Below, in pieces: positions 1 to 5,379 of a DNA stretch of 7,046 nt (positions within the stretch are counted from its first letter, which is position 1; each line of letters begins with the position of its first letter). The position numbers and the translations under genes were made by a program. The notes beneath the pieces were generated by a model. The model was given only the letters and a program-made list of their open reading frames with translations. It was not told the DNA's origin and ran no database searches. The stretch is taken from the NCBI GenBank assembly GCA_900752305.1, contig CAADUV010000041.1, forward strand, positions 1-7,046, read 5' to 3'. Origin of the DNA: an uncultured Oscillospiraceae bacterium. GTDB taxonomy: Bacteria > Bacillota > Clostridia > Oscillospirales > Oscillospiraceae.

Positions 1-815
1 ATGTGGAGGCAGACCACCTGGACTTTTTCAAGGATCTGGCGGACATCGAGCACTCCTTCCGCACCTTCGCCAACCTGGTGCCGGAGAACGGGGTCATCAT
101 CGCCAACGCCGACGACCGGAACACCATGGACACCTTGGACGGCGTGGATCGCCCCTTCACCACCTTCGGTCTGGGCAGCTACGCCGACGTGTACTGCGAC
201 AATCTCCAGTGGAACACCGGTCTGCCCACCTTCGACCTGTATCAGGGCGAGGAGAAAAAGTGTACCATCACCTTGCAGACCCCCGGCCTCCACAACGTGA
301 AGAACGCGCTGGCGGCCGCCGCCGCGGCCCTGTATATGGGGGTGGCTCCGGAGTTCATCGCCCAGGGCTTGTCCGCTTACCGTGGAGCGGAGCGGCGGTT
401 TGAGTACAAGGGTGAGATCAACGGGGCGAAGGTCTACGATGACTACGCTCATCACCCCGGCGAGATCCACGTGCTGCTCCAGATGGCCAAGAGCCTGGGC
501 TACAAGCGGGTCATCTGCGCCTTCCAGCCCCACACCTACAGCCGCACCATTGCCCTGTTCGACGAGTTCGTCCAGGAGCTGAAGGCGGCCGATCTGGTGC
601 TGCTGGCGGAGATCTATCCGGCTCGGGAGGTCAATACCACCGGCATTTCCTCCAAAGATTTGGCCGCCAAGATCCCCGGTGCGGAATTTTATCCCACTTT
701 GGGCGAGCTGGAGACCCATCTTCGCCAGTTGGCCCAGCCCGGCGACCTGATCCTGACCGTCGGGGCCGGAGAACTGAACCTGGTTGCGGACGCGCTGACC
801 CAGGAGAGTCACTAA
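1..815 (+). CDS. murC: UDP-N-acetylmuramate--L-alanine ligase, 3' part (5' end off the window)
   Basis: MurC adds L-alanine to UDP-N-acetylmuramic acid using ATP, the first amino-acid step of cytoplasmic peptidoglycan precursor synthesis. The frame is read from base 3 and gives 270 residues, against roughly 450-460 for whole MurC, so the N-terminal UDP-binding domain and the ATP P-loop are missing. Visible Mur ligase motifs, numbered in this fragment, are EADHLDFF (2-9) in the central domain, PGLHNVKNALAAAA (94-107), GAERRFEY (128-135), YDDYAHHPGEI (145-155) and FQPHTYSRT (174-182); the last two are characteristic of MurC. The GTG at base 3 is the Val of the (I/V)EADH motif and not a start codon. 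Near the C-terminus the usual GAGD reads GAGEL, a conservative change. Stop is TAA at 813-815. Codon use is GC-rich (GCC, GGC, CTG) and differs from the butyrate genes downstream. No neighbouring cell-wall gene is visible. Confidence 0.95.
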   Translation, partial: VEADHLDFFKDLADIEHSFRTFANLVPENGVIIANADDRNTMDTLDGVDRPFTTFGLGSYADVYCDNLQWNTGLPTFDLYQGEEKKCTITLQTPGLHNVKNALAAAAAALYMGVAPEFIAQGLSAYRGAERRFEYKGEINGAKVYDDYAHHPGEIHVLLQMAKSLGYKRVICAFQPHTYSRTIALFDEFVQELKAADLVLLAEIYPAREVNTTGISSKDLAAKIPGAEFYPTLGELETHLRQLAQPGDLILTVGAGELNLVADALTQESH

Positions 816-836
816 ACTTCCTTTTTTTGAGCACTT

Positions 837-1058
837 GCGGCGTGGGTAAAAACCCGCCGCGCACCCTACTTTATCCGTACGCTTTTCGTAAAGTTTTTGT
901 AAAAAGTGTGTTTTGGTGGGAAACCCAGCGCAGTTTCCCACCATATTTTCTGGTTCGCCAAGGGGAAATCGGACAGAATCCACCAACAGAAAGGGCGCTT
1001 TCTTCCGGGTATTTGGTGGGAATCGGGCATTTTTCCGGTGGAAATCGGCACTTTCACC
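837..1058. other. Cluster of small inverted repeats in the murC-crt spacer
   Basis: This non-coding stretch holds several hairpins in about 220 bp. One pairs 837-847 with 852-860, with a two-base bulge and an AAAA loop. One pairs 914-924 with 933-943 (listed separately). CCACCAA at 980-986 pairs with TTGGTGG at 1013-1019 and encloses an inner AGAAAG/CTTTCT stem at 988-1003. A last one pairs 1037-1044 with 1052-1058 with one bulged G. The motif GGTGG(G/A)AA recurs: TTTGGTGGGAA is identical at 912-922 and 1012-1022, exactly 100 bp apart, with related copies at 935-943 (inverted), 979-986 (inverted) and 1037-1043. It could be a structured 3' untranslated region, a small RNA or the remnant of a repeat element. 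No known RNA family is recognised. Open frames across it look like shadows, without family motifs or convincing ribosome binding sites. Confidence 0.4.
914..949 (+). terminator. Possible terminator of murC transcription
   Basis: A perfect 11-bp stem (TGGTGGGAAAC at 914-924 with GTTTCCCACCA at 933-943) encloses an 8-base loop and is followed by TATTTT (944-949). The stem is strong but the U-tract is short and interrupted, and it sits about 100 bp after the murC stop. It is the best terminator candidate between murC and the butyrate promoter. It may instead be one member of the surrounding inverted-repeat cluster. Confidence 0.4.
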
Positions 1059-1187
1059 ATAATCCCAACGTCCCAAAACGTTTTTACCAGTTCGTTTCCC
1101 CCCTTCCCCTGCCGCATCCTGGCACATCGGCTTGAATTGTCCAGTTTTTTCAGCGTGCGCCCAGAACCCTCCCGGTTTTCCTGTGGC

Positions 1188-1258
1188 TTTTTTGTACAAA
1201 TGAGCAGAATCCCCCAAAGATTTTTGTGCAAAAATTTGATTCCCCCGCTTTTGTGCAA
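1188..1258. repeat. Three TTTTGTRCAA boxes
   Basis: Three similar short boxes occur in a row: TTTTTTGTACAAA (1188-1200), TTTTTGTGCAAAAA (1221-1234) and CTTTTGTGCAA (1248-1258). The core TTGTRCAA is palindromic or nearly so; TTTGTACAAA in the first box is a perfect palindrome. The G of each core lies at 1194, 1226 and 1253, so spacing is 32 and 27 bp. The first two boxes are each followed at similar distance by ATCCCCC or ATTCCCCC, which suggests a duplicated unit of about 30 bp. They lie roughly 60-130 bp upstream of the predicted -35 element, where a regulator could bind. The cognate protein is unknown to me, and the low complexity of the sequence makes coincidence possible. Confidence 0.35.
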
Positions 1259-1283
1259 TTTGACCATAACTGACCGAGAAACT

Positions 1284-1301
1284 TTGTCAAACCTTTATCA
1301 A
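1284..1301. promoter_or_regulatory. Rex-like operator, upstream copy
   Basis: TTGTCAA-ACCT-TTATCAA matches 12 of the 14 defined positions of the clostridial Rex operator TTGTTAA-N4-TTAACAA. The outer TTG and CAA triplets are intact. The two mismatches are symmetric, at the fifth base from each end, so the site itself is a near-palindrome. It ends 18 bp upstream of the predicted -35 element of the butyrate operon promoter. Rex is the NADH/NAD+-sensing repressor known to control butyrate-pathway genes in Clostridium. Binding here is inferred from sequence only. Confidence 0.5.
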
Positions 1302-1319
1302 TCTTTTTTCGTTTCCCTA

Positions 1320-1348
1320 TTGCAACCTGACGAAAAAGCAGGTATACT
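1320..1348 (+). promoter_or_regulatory. Sigma-A-type promoter of the butyrate operon
   Basis: The -35 element TTGCAA (1320-1325) and -10 element TATACT (1343-1348) are separated by exactly 17 bp. They match the housekeeping consensus at 4 of 6 and 5 of 6 positions. Transcription would start near 1355. It is the only well-formed promoter I can see between murC and crt, and it points into the five-gene operon. Rex-like sites lie on both sides. Confidence 0.65.
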
Positions 1349-1354
1349 AGATAC

Positions 1355-1518
1355 AGTAGCAATGGTTAAAAAGATAACAATGTTGAATGACTCGCCCGGT
1401 CATCCCGGTCCTGCGCCTTATTCACTTGTATTTCTTTCAACCTCATTGCAGTACCGGCTGAACGTTCGCTTCAGCATCTGAAACCATTCATTCAAAATTC
1501 TGTAGGAGGGATTTCGTA
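1355..1518 (+). promoter_or_regulatory. Long 5' leader of the butyrate operon
   Basis: From the predicted start near 1355 the untranslated leader is about 164 nt, longer than translation needs. It contains the downstream Rex-like site, a weak stem (ATGAC 1387-1391 with GTCAT 1399-1403) and a 6-bp stem GCTGAA/TTCAGC (1457-1462 with 1470-1475). No T-tract follows either stem and no riboswitch class is recognised. The crt ribosome binding site AGGAGGG (1504-1510) is not obviously paired within the leader. Confidence 0.35.
1363..1380. promoter_or_regulatory. Rex-like operator, downstream copy
   Basis: TGGTTAA-AAAG-ATAACAA matches 12 of 14 defined positions of the Rex consensus TTGTTAA-N4-TTAACAA; the right half has one mismatch (ATAACAA) and the left half one (TGGTTAA). 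It lies at about +9 to +26 relative to the predicted start, where a bound repressor would block RNA polymerase. Its centre is 79 bp from the centre of the upstream copy, so the two sites flank the promoter. Function is inferred from sequence. Confidence 0.55.
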
Positions 1519-2304
1519 ATGGCATTCGCAATTCTGGAAAACAAGGGCGCTATCGCCGTCTTGACCGTCAACAATCCTAAGGCTCTGAACGCTCTGAGCC
1601 CCGCCGTGCTGCAGGACATCGACGCTGCCATCGACAGTATCGACCTGGACACCGTTCGCTGCCTCATCATCACCGGCGCTGGTGACAAGAGCTTCGTGGC
1701 AGGCGCTGACATCTCCGCTATGGTACATATGAGCAAGGCTGACGCCTGCGCATACAGCAAGATGGGCAACGATCTGTTCCTGAAGATCGAGCACCTCCCC
1801 ATCCCCGTCATCGCTGCCATCAACGGCTTCGCTCTGGGCGGCGGCTGCGAACTGTCCATGAGCTGCGACATCCGCATCTGCTCTGACAATGCTATGTTCG
1901 GTCAGCCCGAAGTCCAGCTGGGCATCACCCCCGGTTACGGCGGCACCCAGCGTATGGCTCGCCTGGTGGGCGCTGGCATCGCTAAGGAACTGATCTACAC
2001 CGCTAAGAACCTGAGCGCTCAGGACGCTTATCGCATCGGCCTGGTCAACGCTGTGTATCCCCAGGAAGAGCTGATGGCTGCCGCTGAAAAGCTGGCTGGC
2101 AAGATCGCCAAAAACGCTCCCATCGCTGTCCGCCTGTCCAAGAAGATGATCAACGACGGTCTGGCAATGCCCATCGCTGATGCTGTGGCTATGGAATCCA
2201 ACCTGTTCGGCGATAGCTTCGAGACCCACGACCAGGTGGAAGGTATGTCCTGCTTCCTGAGCAAGGAAAAGCCCAAGCCCAAGGCAGTCTTCACCAACAA
2301 CTAA
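1519..2304 (+). CDS. crt: 3-hydroxybutyryl-CoA dehydratase (crotonase)
   Basis: Crotonase-fold enzyme of 261 residues, the usual length for short-chain enoyl-CoA hydratases. In this operon it should dehydrate 3-hydroxybutyryl-CoA to crotonyl-CoA in the cytoplasm. Visible motifs are FVAGADIS (59-66), contributing to the oxyanion hole, GFALGGGCELSMSCDI (103-118) and GQPEVQLGITPGYGGTQR (128-145). Glu111 and Glu131 match the two catalytic glutamates of rat mitochondrial enoyl-CoA hydratase (Glu144 and Glu164). The ATG start is fixed by AGGAGGG at 1504-1510, with 9 bases between AGGAGG and the start codon. It is the first gene after the operon promoter and is followed by a 162-base gap before hbd. 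Codons are strongly biased (GCT, CTG, ATC, AAG). Sequence alone cannot exclude broader short-chain substrate use, but hbd, bcd and etf next door make the butyrate role very likely. Confidence 0.93.
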   Translation: MAFAILENKGAIAVLTVNNPKALNALSPAVLQDIDAAIDSIDLDTVRCLIITGAGDKSFVAGADISAMVHMSKADACAYSKMGNDLFLKIEHLPIPVIAAINGFALGGGCELSMSCDIRICSDNAMFGQPEVQLGITPGYGGTQRMARLVGAGIAKELIYTAKNLSAQDAYRIGLVNAVYPQEELMAAAEKLAGKIAKNAPIAVRLSKKMINDGLAMPIADAVAMESNLFGDSFETHDQVEGMSCFLSKEKPKPKAVFTNN

Positions 2305-2316
2305 TTGGTGTCATGC

Positions 2317-2337
2317 GGAGGGCACAGCGTGCCCTCC
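2317..2337 (+). other. GC-rich hairpin in the crt-hbd gap, not a typical terminator
   Basis: GGAGGGCAC (2317-2325) pairs perfectly over 9 bp with GTGCCCTCC (2329-2337) around a 3-base loop, 12 bases after the crt stop codon. What follows is CCTACTGAACTC, without a U-tract, so intrinsic termination is unlikely. Plausible roles are protecting the crt 3' end after mRNA cleavage, or partial attenuation that adjusts crt relative to the later genes. The rest of the gap (2338-2452) is AT-rich, and I find no well-spaced promoter in it. Confidence 0.6.
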
Positions 2338-2466
2338 CCTACTGAACTCGTAGAGATAAGATTCTGAATAGCGTGCTGATTTGAGAGTCTTTTTCTTAAT
2401 ATTATTCTGTATTTACTCTTGAGATCATATCTTTTGGGTAGAAATTTATAACAGGAGGAACACAAA

Positions 2467-3300
2467 ATGAAAGTTGGCGTTATCGGCGCTGGTACCATGG
2501 GTGCTGGCATCTGCGAAGTTTTCGCAAAGGCAGGCTGGGATGTCGCTATGACCGCTTCCAGCGCAGCTTCCGCTCAGAAGCATAAGGACAAGCTGGCCGC
2601 TGGCTATGCTAAGAGAGTCGCTAAGGGCAAGATGGCTCAGGAAAAGGCTGACGCTATCCTGGCTAAGATCGTCCCCGGTGCTAAGGAAGACGTTTGCGGC
2701 GATTGCGATCTGATCGTGGAATGCTCCAAGGAAGAAATGGGCATGAAGAAGTCCATCTTCACCGACCTGATGGGTATCGTTGGCCCCGACTGCATGTTCG
2801 CTACCAACACCTCTTCCCTGTCCATCACTGAAATCGCTAATGGCCTGGATCGTCCGGTCATCGGCATGCACTTCTTCAACCCCGCTCCTGTCATGAAGCT
2901 GGTCGAAGTCATCGCTGCTGAACAGACTCCTCAGGAAATGGTCGACAAGATCGTTGAGATTTCCAAGGAACTGGGCAAGACTCCCGTCGTCGTCAAGGAA
3001 GCCGCTGGTTTCGTCGTAAACCGTATCCTGGTTCCCCTGATCAACGAAGGCGCATTCGTTCTGTCCGAAGGTCTGGCATCCGCTGAAGACATCGACATCG
3101 CTATGCAGCTGGGCGCAAACCATCCCATGGGCCCCCTGCATCTGGCCGACCTGGTTGGTATCGACATCGCTCTGGCAGTTATGGACGTTCTGTATGCAGA
3201 ATTCGCAGACAGCAAGTATCGTCCCTGCCCCCTGCTGCGCAAGAAGGTTCGCGCTGGCAAGCTGGGCATCAAGACTGGCGAAGGCTTCTTCAAGTACTAA
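2467..3300 (+). CDS. hbd: 3-hydroxybutyryl-CoA dehydrogenase
   Basis: Reduces acetoacetyl-CoA to 3-hydroxybutyryl-CoA. At 277 residues it is close to the usual 280. The Rossmann nucleotide-binding loop is GAGTMGAG (7-14). Catalytic-domain motifs are NTSSLSITE (114-122), GMHFFNPAPVMKLVEV (133-148) and GFVVNRIL (181-188). Ser117, His135, Glu147 and Asn185 match the known active-site set; the human enzyme has His158 and Glu170 with the same 12-residue spacing. The C-terminal GANHPMGPLHLADLVGID (216-233) and DSKYRP are typical of bacterial Hbd. The start is set by AGGAGG at 2453-2458, 8 bases upstream. Oddity: the end of the second beta strand reads VAMTAS (26-31), where NAD-linked homologues such as the C. 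acetobutylicum enzyme have an Asp (VVLRDI). Ala30 occupies the Asp position, so NADP(H) use or relaxed cofactor preference is possible. The family call is secure; the cofactor is not. Confidence 0.95.
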   Translation: MKVGVIGAGTMGAGICEVFAKAGWDVAMTASSAASAQKHKDKLAAGYAKRVAKGKMAQEKADAILAKIVPGAKEDVCGDCDLIVECSKEEMGMKKSIFTDLMGIVGPDCMFATNTSSLSITEIANGLDRPVIGMHFFNPAPVMKLVEVIAAEQTPQEMVDKIVEISKELGKTPVVVKEAAGFVVNRILVPLINEGAFVLSEGLASAEDIDIAMQLGANHPMGPLHLADLVGIDIALAVMDVLYAEFADSKYRPCPLLRKKVRAGKLGIKTGEGFFKY

Positions 3301-3322
3301 GTTAAACTGTCTCTGTTCTAAG

Positions 3323-3345
3323 CTGGGGGAGGTTCCCTCCCCCGG
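3323..3345 (+). other. GC-rich hairpin in the hbd-bcd gap, not a typical terminator
   Basis: GGGGGAGG (3325-3332) pairs with CCTCCCCC (3336-3343) around a TTC loop. A T-G wobble and a C-G pair extend the stem to 3323-3345. It lies 22 bases after the hbd stop. The following bases are TTAGTTCAAATATAA, with no U-run, so read-through into bcd is expected. Like the crt-hbd hairpin, it has a GGAGG arm and a CCTCC arm. It may mark an mRNA processing or stabilising point. Confidence 0.6.
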
Positions 3346-3378
3346 TTAGTTCAAATATAAAAGTAGGAGGATTCATAT

Positions 3379-4539
3379 ATGGACTTTAAATTGAGCAAAG
3401 AACATGAAATGGCTCGTAAGATGTTCCGCGAATTCGCAGAGAATGAACTTGAACCCCTGGCTGTAGAGATCGACGAAGAAGAACGTTTCCCTTGGGAAAG
3501 CGTTGAAAAGTTTGCTCGCTATGGCATGATGGGTATTCCCATCCCCAAGAAGTACGGCGGAGCTGGCGGCGACAACCTGATGTATTGCATCGCCATCGAA
3601 GAAATCTCCAAGAAGTGCGCTACTTCTTCCGTTATCGTTGCTGCTCACACCTCTCTGTGCATGGGCCCCATCATGGCTTTCGGCACCGAAGAGCAGAAGA
3701 TGAAGTGGATCCCCGATCTGGCTTCCGGCCGTAAGATCGGTGCATTCGGCCTGACTGAACCCGGCGCAGGTACTGACGCTTCCGGCCAGCAGACCATGGC
3801 TGTCAAGGACGGCGACGAATACGTCCTGAACGGCACCAAGTGCTTCATCACCAATGGTGACACCGCTTCTACCTATGTCGTTTTCGCAGTTACCGATAAG
3901 ACCAAGGGCCTGAAGGGCATCTCCCTGTTCGTCGTCGAAAAGGGCACCCCCGGCTTCTCCACCGGTCTGCATGAAAAGAAGATGGGCATCCGTGGTTCTT
4001 CCACCACCGACCTGATCTTCGAAGACTGCCGTATCCCCGCAGGCAACCTGATCGGCAAAGAAGGCCAGGGTTGGAAGATCTGCATGCACACCCTGAACGG
4101 CGCTCGTGCTGGCGTTGCTGCACAGGCACTGGGCATCGGCGAAGGCGCACTGGATCTGGCTATGAAGTATGTTCAGGAACGTATGCAGTTCAAGAAGAAG
4201 CTGTCCAAGTTCCAGAGAACTCAGTTCGAGATCGCTGACATGCACACCAAGCTGGAAGCTGGCAAGCTGCTGGTTTACTCTGCTGCATGCAAGGAAGACG
4301 CTTACAACAAGGGCGACAAGACTCAGAACTACGCTATGGATTCCGCAATGGCTAAGCTGTTCTGCGGCGAAGCTGCTTCTGACGTTACCCGTCGTTGCGT
4401 CCAGCTGTTTGGTGGCTACGGCTACATCCGTGAGTACCAGGTCGAACGTATGATGCGTGATGCTAAGATCACCGAAATCTACGAAGGTACTTCCGAAGCT
4501 CAGAGAATGGTTATCTCCGGTCAGCTGGGCATTAAGTAA
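3379..4539 (+). CDS. bcd: Butyryl-CoA dehydrogenase (short-chain acyl-CoA dehydrogenase)
   Basis: FAD enzyme that, with EtfAB, reduces crotonyl-CoA to butyryl-CoA in the cytoplasm. The 386 residues cover the whole acyl-CoA dehydrogenase family: helical N-terminal domain (about 1-115), middle beta domain with the flavin loop AFGLTEPGAGTDAS (122-135), and C-terminal helical domain with LFGGYGYIREYQVERMMRDA (343-362). Glu369 in IYEGT (367-371) aligns with the catalytic base Glu367 of Megasphaera elsdenii butyryl-CoA dehydrogenase. LNGARAG (239-245) stands where many Bcd proteins have LDGGRIG. The start is set by AGGAGG at 3365-3370, 8 bases before ATG. etfB begins 20 bases after the stop, which fits coupled production of the complex. 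No TTA, CTA or TCA codon occurs in the gene, so the exact antisense frame is open end to end. Another short-chain or branched substrate cannot be excluded from sequence, but crt and hbd beside it favour crotonyl-CoA. Confidence 0.93.
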   Translation: MDFKLSKEHEMARKMFREFAENELEPLAVEIDEEERFPWESVEKFARYGMMGIPIPKKYGGAGGDNLMYCIAIEEISKKCATSSVIVAAHTSLCMGPIMAFGTEEQKMKWIPDLASGRKIGAFGLTEPGAGTDASGQQTMAVKDGDEYVLNGTKCFITNGDTASTYVVFAVTDKTKGLKGISLFVVEKGTPGFSTGLHEKKMGIRGSSTTDLIFEDCRIPAGNLIGKEGQGWKICMHTLNGARAGVAAQALGIGEGALDLAMKYVQERMQFKKKLSKFQRTQFEIADMHTKLEAGKLLVYSAACKEDAYNKGDKTQNYAMDSAMAKLFCGEAASDVTRRCVQLFGGYGYIREYQVERMMRDAKITEIYEGTSEAQRMVISGQLGIK

Positions 4540-4559
4540 TATAAGGAGGTTTGTGAATA

Positions 4560-5360
4560 ATGAAAGCAATTGTTTGTGTAAAACAGGTTCCGGATACCTC
4601 CGGCAAAGTTTCTGTTAATGATAACGGCACCCTGGATCGTGCATCCATGGAAACCATCACCAACCCCGATGACCTGAACGCTCTGGAAGCTGCTCTGCAG
4701 CTGAAGGACGAAACCGGCTGTGAAGTCGTCGTCGTCACCATGGGTCCTCCCCCCGCAGAAGGCATGCTGCGTGAGTGCATCGCTCGCGGCGCTGACCGTT
4801 GCGTCCTGATCTCTGGCCGTGAGTTCGGCGGTTCCGATACCTTCGCAACCTCTCAGATCATCGCTGCTGGCGTCAACAAGGTTGGCGTAGGCCCCGAAGA
4901 TATCGTTCTGTGCGGCCGTCAGGCTATCGACGGCGATACCGCTCAGGTCGGTCCCCAGATCGCTGAAAAGCTGAATCTGCCCCAGATTTCCTATGCTGCT
5001 GACATCAAGGTTGAAGGCACCAAGGTTACTGTTAAGCGTATGCTGGAAGACGGTTTCATGATGATCGAAACTCAGACTCCCTGCCTGATCACCTGCATCA
5101 AGGAACTGAATGAGCCGCGTTACATGTCCGTTGGCGGTATTGTTGATTGCTACAGCAAGCCCATGGACATCTATGACTATGAAGCTCTGAAGGACGATCC
5201 CCTGATCGAAAAGGATACCATCGGTCTGGAAGGCTCCCCCACCAACATCCTGACTTCCTTCACTCCCCCCCAGAAGGGTGCTGGCATGATGCTGGAAGGC
5301 GACGATGCTAAGACCTGTGCCGAAATGGCTGGCATCCTGCTGAAGAAGCAGCTGATCTGA
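4560..5360 (+). CDS. etfB: Electron transfer flavoprotein, beta subunit
   Basis: Small subunit of the flavoprotein that passes electrons to Bcd. In clostridial Bcd-EtfAB complexes it binds NADH and the bifurcating FAD. The 266 residues match the usual 255-265. Visible motifs are KQVPDT (8-13), NPDDLNALEAAL (35-46), TMGPPPAEGMLRECIARGAD (60-79), LCGRQAIDGDTAQVGP (117-132) in the beta-FAD/AMP-binding region, and EPRYMSVGGI (185-194). The C-terminal segment (about 200-266) is the arm that wraps around EtfA in known structures. The operon partners and the CGRQAIDGDTAQVGP loop make an electron-bifurcating type likely, but that is inference. The ribosome binding site AAGGAGG (4543-4549) stands 10 bases before ATG. 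The gene ends with tandem in-frame stops, TGA then TAG (5358-5363), and etfA starts 19 bases after the TGA. Confidence 0.95.
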   Translation: MKAIVCVKQVPDTSGKVSVNDNGTLDRASMETITNPDDLNALEAALQLKDETGCEVVVVTMGPPPAEGMLRECIARGADRCVLISGREFGGSDTFATSQIIAAGVNKVGVGPEDIVLCGRQAIDGDTAQVGPQIAEKLNLPQISYAADIKVEGTKVTVKRMLEDGFMMIETQTPCLITCIKELNEPRYMSVGGIVDCYSKPMDIYDYEALKDDPLIEKDTIGLEGSPTNILTSFTPPQKGAGMMLEGDDAKTCAEMAGILLKKQLI

Positions 5361-5379
5361 TAGAAAGGAGAACACATTA

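Noticed and set aside
3..5. GTG at base 3 as the start of a short murC-like gene
   Set aside because: It encodes the Val of the (I/V)EADHLD motif in the middle of MurC, so the frame clearly continues beyond the left edge.
802..828. Weak stem over the murC stop codon followed by seven T as a terminator
   Set aside because: The stem AGGAGAG/CTTCCT is only six mostly weak pairs with a bulge and an 8-base loop; the T-run alone is not enough to call it.
912..1044. GGTGGGAA motifs as MraZ boxes of a division-gene promoter
   Set aside because: MraZ sites are tandem repeats with short regular spacers. Here the copies are 23 to 100 bp apart and partly inverted, and no mraZ or dcw gene follows.
866..1267. 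Minus-strand open frame of 133 codons in the murC-crt spacer
   Set aside because: It runs across the hairpins and repeated boxes, lacks a recognisable domain and has no convincing ribosome binding site.
906..1481. Plus-strand open frame of 191 codons in the same spacer
   Set aside because: It covers the promoter, both Rex-like sites and the repeats, has low-complexity composition and no recognisable family. Chance openness is the simplest explanation.
2381..2451. Internal promoter before hbd, using TTGAGA at 2381 or 2419
   Set aside because: Neither hexamer has a plausible -10 element at 16-18 bp; the AT-rich sequence gives only poorly spaced matches.
3373..4569. Long minus-strand open frame of 398 codons opposite bcd, and similar ones opposite crt, hbd, etfB and etfA
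   Set aside because: For crt, bcd and etfA the frames are in exact register with the sense codons and are open because the sense genes avoid TTA, CTA and TCA. Their translations show no family motifs.
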